NCBI GenBank assembly: GCA_002322035.1
Contig: DCNF01000071.1
Coordinates: 1 to 10,358, forward strand
Origin: Geobacter sp. UBA1603
GTDB lineage: Bacteria; Desulfobacterota; Desulfuromonadia; Geobacterales; Pseudopelobacteraceae
DNA length: 10,358 nt
Direction of reading: 5' to 3'
Part shown: piece after piece, positions 1 to 7,270 of the stretch
Layout: each line of letters opens with the position of its first letter
How positions within the stretch are numbered: position 1 is the first letter of the stretch
The notes under the pieces: generated by a model
The model's database searches: none
What the model saw: only the letters and a program-made list of their open reading frames with translations
Told to the model about the DNA's origin: nothing
Made by a program: the position numbers and the translations under genes

Positions 1-357
1 GAGGTGCTTGTCACCCATGCGGATGCGCCCCTCGTTGATGCCGGCAGCGATGTCCTTGCCGGTCTGGTAGGGCCAGCGGCGGTCGATCATGTCGTTCTGG
101 GCCCAGCGGTTCTCGGTCTCGGCACCAACGGATGCGCCGATGAAGAGGTTGAATTTCCATTTGCCCTGGAGGTTGTTCTTCTCAACGTGCTCCGCAACGG
201 CGATGGGCACGACCTTCGGGTAACCGGCCGGGGTAAATCCGGACCAACCCAGATTCATACCGGGCTGAAAGAACTGGATGGTGTCCTCGGGGGACATGAC
301 TTTGGAGAGCAGCGACTTGTGGCGTACACGGTCTTGCAGGGTTCCGTAATCAGACAT
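1..357 (-). CDS. Acetyl-CoA hydrolase/transferase (succinyl-CoA:acetate CoA-transferase type), N-terminal part
   Basis: The reverse strand from the ATG at 357 reads 119 codons with no stop and runs off the left edge, so only the N-terminal part of a family of roughly 500 residues is present. The product begins MSDYGTLQDRVRHKSLLSK and continues with MNLGWSGFTPAGYPKVVP, KFNLFIGASVGAET and MIDRRWPYQTGK, which I recognise as the start of class I acetyl-CoA hydrolase/transferases. In Geobacter these proteins transfer CoA from succinyl-CoA to acetate, activating acetate while completing the TCA cycle; they are cytoplasmic. The active-site glutamate lies beyond the window. A strong ribosome-binding site (GGGAGG, about 8 nt upstream) supports the start. 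A promoter match lies about 140 nt upstream. The family call is by recognition; the exact CoA donor is inferred. Confidence 0.9.
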   Translation of the reverse strand, partial: MSDYGTLQDRVRHKSLLSKVMSPEDTIQFFQPGMNLGWSGFTPAGYPKVVPIAVAEHVEKNNLQGKWKFNLFIGASVGAETENRWAQNDMIDRRWPYQTGKDIAAGINEGRIRMGDKHL

Positions 358-364
358 TCTTACT

Positions 365-371
365 ACCTCCC
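365..371 (-). promoter_or_regulatory. Ribosome-binding site of the CoA-transferase gene
   Basis: On the reverse strand GGGAGGT sits about 7 nt before the ATG at 357. It is a near-perfect anti-16S match and fixes the start. Confidence 0.7.
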
Positions 372-504
372 GTTTGTTTTTGGTGTTTACAGGTGTTTTA
401 CAACCTGAAACCGGATCATGAAACGAAGCGACATTTTCAAATAACACATTGATATTAAACTGAAAAATCACCAGATCACAGAACTGAAACAAAAGTAGAA
501 CCGG

Positions 505-533
505 ATTTTACGCATCAACCCCTGTTTCGTCAA
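505..533 (-). promoter_or_regulatory. Sigma70-type promoter for the CoA-transferase gene
   Basis: On the reverse strand a TTGACG -35 box (528-533, 5 of 6 to consensus) is followed by exactly 17 bp and a TAAAAT -10 box (505-510, 5 of 6). Transcription would start near 498, giving a leader of about 140 nt before the ATG at 357. The rest of the 194-bp gap (358-551) is A+T-rich and shows no ORF or clear terminator hairpin. The match is read directly from sequence; activity is inferred. Confidence 0.6.
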
Positions 534-551
534 GCTAAAAAGTATACAGTA

Positions 552-842
552 TCAGGACTCGTAATCGACCGCCACAATCGACGAGCAGACCGACTTCATG
601 TGAGGTACGACTACCCCGGCATGGTGCGGGTGGACCTGATAGGCCTGCAAGTCATCAAGGGAGTCGAATCTGGTCACCAAAGCGATGTCATAGGAGCGCT
701 CGGAGCGGATAACATCACGGCCCACCTCAAGATGGCGCAGTTCAGAGATGTTTCCCTGCATGCCCAGCAGCACGCTGCAGGTTTTCTGCAGGAGCGCCTC
801 GGACGGATCGTTGAGCTTGAATAAAACTATGTGGGTAATCAT
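552..842 (-). CDS. Dabb-domain (stress-responsive alpha/beta-barrel) protein
   Basis: This is a 96-residue cytoplasmic protein, the usual length for single-domain Dabb proteins (dimeric ferredoxin-like alpha/beta barrel). It starts MITHIVLFKL, the typical first strand. It then has LRHLEVGRDV, SYDIALVTRFDSLDDLQAYQ and the HPHH segment, matching the family pattern of a central strand, a conserved YD, and a Y-x2-HP-x-H motif. The biochemical role of most bacterial members is unknown; relatives bind or cyclise small hydrophobic molecules. An AAAGGAG ribosome-binding site lies just upstream of the ATG at 842. The gene is 66 bp downstream of the OmpA-like lipoprotein and could be co-transcribed with it. 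The family call is solid; no substrate can be stated. Confidence 0.87.
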   Translation of the reverse strand: MITHIVLFKLNDPSEALLQKTCSVLLGMQGNISELRHLEVGRDVIRSERSYDIALVTRFDSLDDLQAYQVHPHHAGVVVPHMKSVCSSIVAVDYES

Positions 843-908
843 CGGAAGCTCCTTTGCTGTCTCATGATATATCGTGGAGTGTTTGTATACAACGGCCGCA
901 AAGAGCTG

Positions 909-1775
909 TCAATCCCGGGCAACCAGGGTAATTTCAATCCGGCGGTTCTTGGCTTTTCCCTCGCGGGTGCTGTTGTCGGCTACCGGTTTGTGCTCGGCGA
1001 AGGCCGCTGCCGAGAGTGCAGAAGGATCAATCCCCTGCTGCTGCAGGTATTTGGTGACATTAATGGCCCGGGCCGCCGACAGTTCCCAGTTGGTCGGGAA
1101 AATCCGGGTAAGGCTGCCGCTGATCTGGACATTGTCGGTATGGCCCTCGATCCGGATAGCTTTGTCTCTTACCCCTTTCAGCGTGTCGACCATCTTGGCC
1201 AGGATCGCCAACCCCTCCGGCTTGACATCCGCTTTGCCCGAATCGAACAGGATTGCCGCCTCCATGTTGACCGTCAGTTTGCCTTTCAGCTCGGAGATCG
1301 TAACCTGCCCCTGGGCAATTTCGTTTTTCATGTTGGACAGGAGCTGCTCGTATGTACTGCTGACCTCTTTTATCTTCTCCTCCTTGACCTTCTGCAGAGC
1401 AGCAATCTCGTCTTTCAGCCGGGTATTTTCGGTTTCGAGCCCGGATATCTTCTGCCGGAGCTCGGCAATAACCTTCGAGTGGCTGTCGGTTTTGGAAACC
1501 AGAACATCCTCAAGCTGTTTTTTATCTGCCATAAGGGCCTGTTTGTCTTTGCTCAAGCCGGCGGCTTCCGCCCTAATCCGGTCTCTTTCGGCGGTCAATG
1601 CAGCATATTCCGACGTCAGCCGTTCATGCTTCTGCCGCAGCGCTCCCAACTCACCGCCCAGAGCATCAGCCTCCTGGACTTTTTTCAGATAGCTGCTTTC
1701 GGCCACCAGGCACCCACTGAGCGGGAATGCCAGCCCGACGGCTGTCACAAGGCGCAATAGATGTTTCTTCAGCAT
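909..1775 (-). CDS. OmpA/MotB-type peptidoglycan-binding lipoprotein with long coiled coil
   Basis: This is a 288-residue envelope protein. Residues 1-21 form a lipoprotein signal peptide with lipobox LSGC and lipidated Cys22. Residues about 30-165 are rich in E, K, Q and L with heptad character, a long coiled coil. Residues about 168-288 form an OmpA C-terminal domain. Visible motifs are ILFDSGKADVKPEG, EGHTDNVQI, TNWELSAARA and KNRRIEI; Asp214 and Arg236 correspond to the residues that bind diaminopimelate of peptidoglycan. It probably ties a membrane to the cell wall. The open frame extends 36 codons further upstream, but the ATG at 1775 is preferred because it gives a clean signal peptide and has GGAGGT 6 nt upstream. 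The 174-bp gap to the receiver gene suggests a separate transcript. Confidence 0.92.
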   Translation of the reverse strand: MLKKHLLRLVTAVGLAFPLSGCLVAESSYLKKVQEADALGGELGALRQKHERLTSEYAALTAERDRIRAEAAGLSKDKQALMADKKQLEDVLVSKTDSHSKVIAELRQKISGLETENTRLKDEIAALQKVKEEKIKEVSSTYEQLLSNMKNEIAQGQVTISELKGKLTVNMEAAILFDSGKADVKPEGLAILAKMVDTLKGVRDKAIRIEGHTDNVQISGSLTRIFPTNWELSAARAINVTKYLQQQGIDPSALSAAAFAEHKPVADNSTREGKAKNRRIEITLVARD

Positions 1776-1815
1776 AGGGGGACCTCCATCATGTCTTCGG
1801 TGTATGAAGTTACAT

Positions 1816-1843
1816 AGTGTAGACGAAAATCGGGGGAACGCAA
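1816..1843 (-). promoter_or_regulatory. Possible promoter of the OmpA-like lipoprotein gene
   Basis: On the reverse strand TTGCGT (1838-1843) and TACACT (1816-1821) are separated by 16 bp, about 40 bp upstream of the start at 1775. The match to sigma70 consensus is modest (3 of 6 and 4 of 6). The gap also holds GAGGAATC twice on the plus strand (1854-1861 and 1874-1881), 20 bp apart. Confidence 0.3.
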
Positions 1844-1949
1844 GTATGCTCGAGAGGAATCGAGAAGAACTGCGAGGAATCATCTGGGTTTCATGGATGG
1901 GATCGTAGATACTTCAGGAACACTCCGGATACAAACGGTGGGTGGTTTA

Positions 1950-2336
1950 TCAGCGCAGCGCCGATTTTCTGCTGAGGGAGTTGAGGATCATGTCGAGAAC
2001 GGCCTTCTGGCGCACCTCGTATTTGTTCAGAACGGCCAGGCAGGTCCCCATGGGACAAAGCTCATGCAGAAAATCAGCATCCCGGCCGGACAGAATCACG
2101 ATCCGGTTTTTGTCAATCCCGGCCTGGGTGGCAAAAGACAAGAGTTTCAGCCCGTCCATGGCAGGCATCTCAAGGTCGATCAGGGTCAGATCGTACCCCC
2201 CCCCTTTGAGCGCCTGCAAGGCGGCAACCGGATTATTGCAGATCTCAACCTGCAGGAGCGGATAAGCGTTCTGTATGTAACCGGCCATGAAATCCGTGAA
2301 GGCCCGGTCGTCGTCGATCAGCAGTATTCTGCCCAT
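1950..2336 (-). CDS. Stand-alone response-regulator receiver protein
   Basis: The protein is a single CheY-like receiver domain of 128 residues with no output domain. From the ATG at 2336 the acidic pocket is the DDD run in RILLIDDDRAF (residues 8-10). The phosphoacceptor is Asp54 in LIDLEMPAMDG, the conserved Ser is Ser83 in VILSG, and the conserved Lys is Lys105 in LNKYE. The usual proline after the lysine is replaced by tyrosine. An in-frame GTG at 2345 would add three residues; neither start has a clear ribosome-binding site, and I prefer the ATG because MGRILLIDDD is a typical receiver start. No histidine kinase is in the window. The start lies 48 bp after the binding-protein gene, so it may be the last gene of the cytochrome operon. 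It would act through protein-protein contacts. Confidence 0.9.
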   Translation of the reverse strand: MGRILLIDDDRAFTDFMAGYIQNAYPLLQVEICNNPVAALQALKGGGYDLTLIDLEMPAMDGLKLLSFATQAGIDKNRIVILSGRDADFLHELCPMGTCLAVLNKYEVRQKAVLDMILNSLSRKSALR

Positions 2337-2384
2337 GGGTGGCACTATAGCTGATTGTGATTGGTTCGTGGAAGAAAAAACTGG

Positions 2385-3332
2385 TTATTTGATAATCCGG
2401 GTGGCCGAGCCCAGGACGGTAAAGGGGACGGTAATCCCCATCTGACGGGCAACGCGCATATTCACAACGAGATCGATCCGGCGGGGGGAGAGCAGGGTCA
2501 GATGGTCGGGGCTGGCTCCTTCGAGAATCCGGGCGGCTATTTCTGCCGCCAGGTGTCCCTGTTCTGCAGGATTGATCTCCAGCGAGAGCAGTCCCCCTTT
2601 ATCGGCAGCATCGGGCATTGATGCGATGACCGGCGTATTGCGGGCCGCTGCCCGGGCTACAATCCGTTCAAACTGACGGCTCCCCTGGCTTCCCTCGGTG
2701 ACAATGATCGCTTCGCACCGCTCCAGCATTGTTGCCAGCACTCCATCGAGGGCGGCGGCAGAGGTAACATTGCCCTCCACCACTGTCATGCCGTGCTGGG
2801 ATGCGGCATGGCGGATATCGTCGAGCTGGCGCAACGAACCGATTTCCCGGGCGGAATAAATGACACCGATGCGCTGATACGGCCTGATATCGTGCAGGGT
2901 ACGCACCAGCGTAACCATCGGAATCCGGGAGCTTGCCCCGCACATGCCTTTGAGCGGTTTCTCGGTCGCGTAGACGTCGACCGACACGACCGGGATGCCA
3001 TCCGACTCCTTCATGGCGGTCACGGCTGCCGGTGCGCCGTAGGCGACAATCAGGTCCGGTCGATAGGCATTGAATTTGCGAACCGTATTGGACCAGGAGA
3101 GCTGGTCAGGGTTCGGGGACTGGAGGATGATTTCGGTGGTTCCGGCCGGGTAGCCTCGGCCCGCCAGAGATTTTACAAATGAACGGTGAGCATCCCGGTA
3201 GCGGGGCTGATCGCTACTCATCACGGCCGCGATGACTTTTCCGGAGACACTGTACCCTTCCTGGCTGGGCACCACGATTAGCAGAAGAATAACCGTGCAT
3301 ACCCGCACTATGCGCAGAACACCCCTTACCAT
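2385..3332 (-). CDS. ABC_sub_bind-family periplasmic binding protein
   Basis: This 315-residue protein belongs by recognition to the ABC transporter substrate-binding family typified by PF04392 (TrpX/YtrpP-like). Residues 1-28 have a basic start and a hydrophobic stretch (VCTVILLLIVV), indicating export. The body shows the two-lobed periplasmic-binding pattern: DLIVAYGAPAAVTAMKE, IPVVSVDVYA, QRIGVIYSAREIGSLRQLDDI, EAIIVTEGS, NTPVIASMPDAADKGGLLSLEINPAEQG and IDLVVNMRVARQMGITVP near the C-terminus. Family members bind small ligands for import, and some serve as sensors. No matching permease is present. Its ATG overlaps the end of the barrel gene by 7 bp, so the two are translationally coupled. 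Together with the receiver gene that follows, this suggests a sensing rather than transport role; that is inference. Confidence 0.87.
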   Translation of the reverse strand: MVRGVLRIVRVCTVILLLIVVPSQEGYSVSGKVIAAVMSSDQPRYRDAHRSFVKSLAGRGYPAGTTEIILQSPNPDQLSWSNTVRKFNAYRPDLIVAYGAPAAVTAMKESDGIPVVSVDVYATEKPLKGMCGASSRIPMVTLVRTLHDIRPYQRIGVIYSAREIGSLRQLDDIRHAASQHGMTVVEGNVTSAAALDGVLATMLERCEAIIVTEGSQGSRQFERIVARAAARNTPVIASMPDAADKGGLLSLEINPAEQGHLAAEIAARILEGASPDHLTLLSPRRIDLVVNMRVARQMGITVPFTVLGSATRIIK

Positions 3333-5395
3333 CGCACCAGCAGCGACAGCATGGTCGCATGCAGTGTACCGTCGGGAAGCGGCCCCTCAGACGAAATCTG
3401 GCGGTATGAATAATCGACCGTCAGCTCTGCCGAACGGGATATGTGCCAGTCGAACCGGGTCGTAACTCCGGTTTCAGTCGCCTCCGAGCTGGTAAGGGCC
3501 GTTATTCCCGAGGTATTTGAGGTTCCGGCAGTGGAGAGCGGGTAGGGACGTTCCGGCACAAAGAAGCGCGACCGTGACAGTATCTGCTGGAATGCCAGGG
3601 CCACATCAAACGTCTCGGACAGGGCATAGACCGCATCGATGCCGTATATGTGGGCACTGACAGCATAGTCGGTCGCGACATTGGGAGAACCGTTGCCCGG
3701 CGCTGGGCTTGCGGAGAAGAGGAACGTCTGTTCTGTCGATGTTTCCTGATACGCATAGCTGGTCGTCAGGGTCAGGCGTGGAAGTGGGCTTAACCAGACG
3801 CTGGCCGATGATGAGCTGGAACGGCTTTCGCGTGGCAGTCTGTATGAGGTTAAGGTCGAAGATGTTGTTACCGTGCTGTCGGCAGATTCCTGGCGTACAC
3901 GGTAGAAGGCCGTTGCGCCCCAGGCTCCACGGGCTGTATAGGAGAGAGAAATGCGCCCGTCATGCTGTTCCGTGAAGGCGGCCACCGTTGCCGGATTGTC
4001 GCACATCGAATAGGCATAGGAGCCGTTCAGCCGCACCCCACTGCGCGGACGCCAGCTGAATTCAGCCTTGCCGGTATGGGTCTGGCGGCTGTCGCCTCCA
4101 GCCGTAACCGGGCTGCCGGGGCTTTGCGGATCAGGGAGCCTGTCCCGCGACTCCAGCTCGGCCCGGTACTCCAGACGCAGACTGGCACGGCTATCGGGAC
4201 GGTAGATAGCGCTGGCGGCAATGCTGTCACGGACACTGCTGCTGGAAGGACGAACCAGCAGCTGTCCGGTCACGGGAGTAAAAACACCGGGCACCGGTCC
4301 TGCGGCAGGGGTCTGGATAAACGGATAGATGACCGTGGCTGGCGATTGGCGGTCTATTTCCTGGTGGCGGTATTTGAGTGCCAGAGTCAGTTCACGCAGC
4401 GGGGTATAACTCAAATCGCCGGCTGCCGAGTGCACGGCTGTCGAGGGTGCCGACGACGGGCGGGCATCGCCCCCATCGCCACGATTGTCCCGCTCGGTCA
4501 GATTGTAGGAGGCAGACCCGGAAAGGCCACCGCTCATATCGCTGTATGCCTTGAACGTGTGAGACATGACCCGGCTGCCGGGGGTCGTATCGTGGGCCTG
4601 GCTGCCGGGGATCAGGGCGCCGCCGGCTGTCACTGCAAAGGGGTGTCGGGGCAATGGTGCATTACTGGAAAAATCACGGACACGGAATTCATAGGCGATG
4701 CCGAGTGGTCCGAGCATGGCATCAAATCCGGCGAGACCCTCTCGGGTCGTGCTGTCGATGCGGCGCAGATCGCTCTGGATAATGCTGTTCGGGGCGCCGA
4801 AGTAGTAGTCAGAAAAACGGAGCTGCTCCTGCCCCTCACGGTCCATCTGCCAGTAACCGAGCTCCAGGTGAAACGGCAGGTTTCCCAGCCTGATCCTGCC
4901 GTTCGCTTGAGAGGTCGTGCTGCGGATGCCGTAGCTGGCCCCGGGGCCATGGTCTTTCGACAGGTAGCTCCCGGCTTCTCCCGGCGGAAGGAGCTCTGCA
5001 GGCAGGTTGTGACGCAGAGCCTCGCTTTCCAGATGCAGGCGGTAACGGCCCTGATAATCTGTCAGCAGTTCAGCGTGATAGTCATCCTGATTAAGGACGG
5101 TTGCTGCGGTTGAAATTTTGAGGTCACCCTCGAGGTTCCCGGCGGCGATGCCCCCCATGACACCGGGAGAGAGCAGGGTATAGGGGGAGGCGGCGGCAGC
5201 GGTTCCGCCCGGCGTGAGGAAACGGTACCCTATCCGCGCCGCGGCGTAGCGCAGGGCTTCACTCCCCTGTGGGGCTGAGGCAACCGTTTTTTCCCCGGCA
5301 GTGCCACCATCCTGCAGCCCGGCCTGGGCGGGAGCAGCTGTGATCATGGCCGCACAGACAACGGTCATCACGGCATATGTACGGTCCCGTGGCAT
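3326..5395 (-). CDS. MtrB/PioB-family outer-membrane beta-barrel of a porin-cytochrome conduit
   Basis: This is a 689-residue outer-membrane protein, close in length to Shewanella MtrB. Residues 1-25 are a Sec signal peptide ending AAPAQA before G. The mature protein is dominated by alternating polar/hydrophobic strands with aromatic caps, for example RLHLESEALRH, HLELGYWQMDR, LTLALKYRHQEID, RASLRLEYRAELESRD and ELTVDYSYRQISS. It ends LLVRW, the terminal aromatic signature recognised by the barrel assembly machinery. In this family the barrel sheathes an MtrA-type decaheme cytochrome so electrons cross the outer membrane. The gene begins 4 bp after the decaheme cytochrome stop. The ribosome-binding site (GAGGAAAT) lies in the end of that gene, and the barrel gene overlaps the next gene by 7 bp. 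No CXXC pair is seen near the mature N-terminus. Direction of electron flow cannot be read from sequence. Confidence 0.88.
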   Translation of the reverse strand: MPRDRTYAVMTVVCAAMITAAPAQAGLQDGGTAGEKTVASAPQGSEALRYAAARIGYRFLTPGGTAAAASPYTLLSPGVMGGIAAGNLEGDLKISTAATVLNQDDYHAELLTDYQGRYRLHLESEALRHNLPAELLPPGEAGSYLSKDHGPGASYGIRSTTSQANGRIRLGNLPFHLELGYWQMDREGQEQLRFSDYYFGAPNSIIQSDLRRIDSTTREGLAGFDAMLGPLGIAYEFRVRDFSSNAPLPRHPFAVTAGGALIPGSQAHDTTPGSRVMSHTFKAYSDMSGGLSGSASYNLTERDNRGDGGDARPSSAPSTAVHSAAGDLSYTPLRELTLALKYRHQEIDRQSPATVIYPFIQTPAAGPVPGVFTPVTGQLLVRPSSSSVRDSIAASAIYRPDSRASLRLEYRAELESRDRLPDPQSPGSPVTAGGDSRQTHTGKAEFSWRPRSGVRLNGSYAYSMCDNPATVAAFTEQHDGRISLSYTARGAWGATAFYRVRQESADSTVTTSSTLTSYRLPRESRSSSSSASVWLSPLPRLTLTTSYAYQETSTEQTFLFSASPAPGNGSPNVATDYAVSAHIYGIDAVYALSETFDVALAFQQILSRSRFFVPERPYPLSTAGTSNTSGITALTSSEATETGVTTRFDWHISRSAELTVDYSYRQISSEGPLPDGTLHATMLSLLVRW

Positions 5396-5399
5396 ATTC

Positions 5400-6443
5400 T
5401 TATTTCCTCAGGGTACCATAACCGCGGCTGTCAGGGGTGTCGGTGCCATGGATTGCTGAATGGCAGTCGGTGCAGCGGTTCGAGAACAGGGCCTTGACGC
5501 CGGTGGCGGCCGATACGGTTCCGCTGTGTGCCGGGCCGTGGCACTGAAGACAGAGGAACGGCATGGCGGCCGCCAACATTCGGCGATTGACCGATCCATG
5601 CGCTGCATGACAGGCCGCACACGTCTCGGTCACATCACCGTGCTCATAGACAAATGGGCCGCTCTTTTCCATGTGGCAGCGGGTGCAGAGATCCCTCTGG
5701 CTTGCCCCTTTCAGCATGCGGGGCTGGGCCGAGCCGTGGGCCTCGTGGCAGTCAAAACAGCCCATCTTGCGCTCCCGGACCGGGTGATGTGAAAACAGGC
5801 TGAACTGGGCTTTTACATCCGGATGGCAGCCGTAGCACAGCTCGGCCATTTTTTCGTGGCTGACTTTTTGCTGGGGGCCTTCATGAAGATTATGACAGGA
5901 AGAGCAACTCAGGTCGTTAAGGGCATGGACGCTGGCATTCCAGAAGGAAAGCGAGGGGGTCGAGGCGGCCGAATGGCAGCGCAGACAGATCAGTGACTGG
6001 GCCTGGGGAGGCAGGTGTTTCAGGTCAAGCAGCTTTGAGGTATCGCAACGGGCGTTCTGCACCCCGGCAGATTTCTTGGTCTGCTCTACCTTGGCAATCG
6101 CAAGGCTGCCCGGGCCGTGGCAGGTTTCGCAATTGACCAGCGGTAGGCCGGTCTCGGGGCGGATTTGCTCGCCATGGACACTGCGCCTGAAAAAATCGGT
6201 GATTCGATCGTGGGCGTGGCAGGCGGACACACAGTTATCGGTGCCGACATAATCGGCATCAAGACGCCCGACGATCATCCGCTCATACTCGGCAACCGGG
6301 AGCAGGGGGCGGGATTGGGGCAGCCGGGAGCAGGCTGCCGCCGCGAGCAGCAGAAGCAGCAGTATCAGTAACACCGCCAACCGGTTCCGCCCACAGCTGA
6401 AACGGACACATCCGGAGTCTGGGCGAACGGTTCTCGTGCTCAT
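5400..6443 (-). CDS. DmsE/MtrA-family decaheme c-type cytochrome, probable lipoprotein
   Basis: This 347-residue protein has ten haem c attachment sites. Nine are CXXCH, with first cysteines at residues 105, 153, 180, 203, 229, 253, 275, 298 and 324. The first site, at 71-76, is CVSACH, a CX3CH variant. Length and spacing fit the MtrA/DmsE decaheme family, which passes electrons through the periplasm into an MtrB-type barrel. Residues 1-20 are basic, 21-37 are a leucine-rich hydrophobic run, and LAAAAC at 33-38 looks like a lipoprotein cleavage site, though Ala at -3 is atypical. If lipidated, the protein is anchored rather than soluble. An AGGGGT ribosome-binding site precedes the ATG at 6443. 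The barrel gene follows 4 bp downstream, strongly supporting a conduit pair. Maturation needs a cytochrome c synthase encoded elsewhere. Confidence 0.93.
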   Translation of the reverse strand: MSTRTVRPDSGCVRFSCGRNRLAVLLILLLLLLAAAACSRLPQSRPLLPVAEYERMIVGRLDADYVGTDNCVSACHAHDRITDFFRRSVHGEQIRPETGLPLVNCETCHGPGSLAIAKVEQTKKSAGVQNARCDTSKLLDLKHLPPQAQSLICLRCHSAASTPSLSFWNASVHALNDLSCSSCHNLHEGPQQKVSHEKMAELCYGCHPDVKAQFSLFSHHPVRERKMGCFDCHEAHGSAQPRMLKGASQRDLCTRCHMEKSGPFVYEHGDVTETCAACHAAHGSVNRRMLAAAMPFLCLQCHGPAHSGTVSAATGVKALFSNRCTDCHSAIHGTDTPDSRGYGTLRK

Positions 6444-6464
6444 GGCGTTACCCCTGAACTGAAA

Positions 6465-7259
6465 TCAGCTGTTGATTCCCTTGGTGGTTGTCCGGATAAA
6501 CCGCTGCACCAGCGGGTTGGTACTGGCACGGATCTGCCCGGGAGTTCCGGTTTCAATGATCCGGCCGGCGTGCATCATGGCGATCCGGTCCGAAAGGTAG
6601 AGCGCAAAATTGAGGTCATGGGTGACCAGCACCGTTGTCGGGCGGGCACACTCCCGCAGCGATATGATCGTCTCTGCCAATTCATCTGTCGTGACCGGGT
6701 CAAGCTCTGCTGTGGGCTCGTCATAGAGCATTAAATCCGGCTCCATGGCCAGTGAGCGGGCAATCGCCACCCTTTTTTTCATGCCGCCTGAAAGTTCAGA
6801 CGTCCGAAGCGGCTCTTTCCCTGCCAGACCGACAATCGCCAATTTTTCGGCAATGATCCTTACAATCTCCTGCTCAGGGCAGATTCGGTGTTCCCGAAGC
6901 CATAACCCCACATTTTCGGCCACGGTCAGCGAATTGAACAAAGCGGATGACTGGAACACCATGCTGCTGCGATAGGAACGGGGCCGGTCGCCATTGCTGG
7001 CAAACAGTTCCTCGCCGTTGATAAAGATCTGCCCGCTGTCGGGAGTTTCCAGCCGGATAATATGCCGCAGCAGTATGCTTTTCCCGGTACCGGAGGGGCC
7101 GATGATCGAAAACGTTTCTCCGGCCGCGATGTCAAGGTCAATGTCGGTCAGGACATGATTATCGCCGAAATACTTGTTCAGTTTTTCGATCCGGACCGGT
7201 ACGCCCCGTGGCTGCTCCGGCAACTTCCCGGTTTTTTGTGCATATTTTGCAGTATTCAT
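6465..7259 (-). CDS. MlaF/Ttg2A-like ABC transporter ATP-binding protein
   Basis: This 264-residue cytoplasmic ATPase has all the ABC motifs: Walker A GPSGTGKS (54-61), Q-loop Gln103 in VFQSSALFNSLTVAENV, signature LSGGMKKRVAIARS (from 156), Walker B LMLYDE with catalytic Glu181, and H-loop His214 in LVTHD. The Q-loop region and the signature LSGGM plus basic residues are characteristic of the MlaF branch, which powers phospholipid transport between membranes with MlaE and an MCE protein. Neither partner is visible here. The D-loop reads AELDP where GLDP is usual. The start is uncertain: a TTG at 7274 overlaps the upstream stop, and the ATG at 7259 gives a more typical N-terminus. Neither has a strong ribosome-binding site, suggesting translational coupling. 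The decaheme gene begins 21 bp downstream. Confidence 0.9.
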   Translation of the reverse strand: MNTAKYAQKTGKLPEQPRGVPVRIEKLNKYFGDNHVLTDIDLDIAAGETFSIIGPSGTGKSILLRHIIRLETPDSGQIFINGEELFASNGDRPRSYRSSMVFQSSALFNSLTVAENVGLWLREHRICPEQEIVRIIAEKLAIVGLAGKEPLRTSELSGGMKKRVAIARSLAMEPDLMLYDEPTAELDPVTTDELAETIISLRECARPTTVLVTHDLNFALYLSDRIAMMHAGRIIETGTPGQIRASTNPLVQRFIRTTTKGINS

Positions 7260-7270
7260 GCCGTTTAATG

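Noticed and set aside
4..408. 134-codon plus-strand open frame at the left edge
   Set aside because: It is antisense to the well-recognised CoA-transferase N-terminus and runs through that gene's ribosome-binding site.
541..560. Intrinsic terminator after the Dabb gene
   Set aside because: On the reverse strand a short T-run follows the stop, but the preceding bases form only a weak A+T hairpin, so I do not call it.
831..1760. 309-codon plus-strand open frame
   Set aside because: It is antisense to the OmpA-like lipoprotein, whose lipobox, coiled coil and OmpA motifs are clear.
1776..1883. N-terminal extension of the OmpA-like lipoprotein to 1883
   Set aside because: It would add 36 residues before the signal peptide and bury the lipobox; the ATG at 1775 has the good ribosome-binding site.
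3962..5113. 383-codon plus-strand open frame
   Set aside because: It lies entirely antisense to the barrel gene, has no recognisable domain or ribosome-binding site, and its composition is that of a shadow frame in G+C-rich coding DNA.
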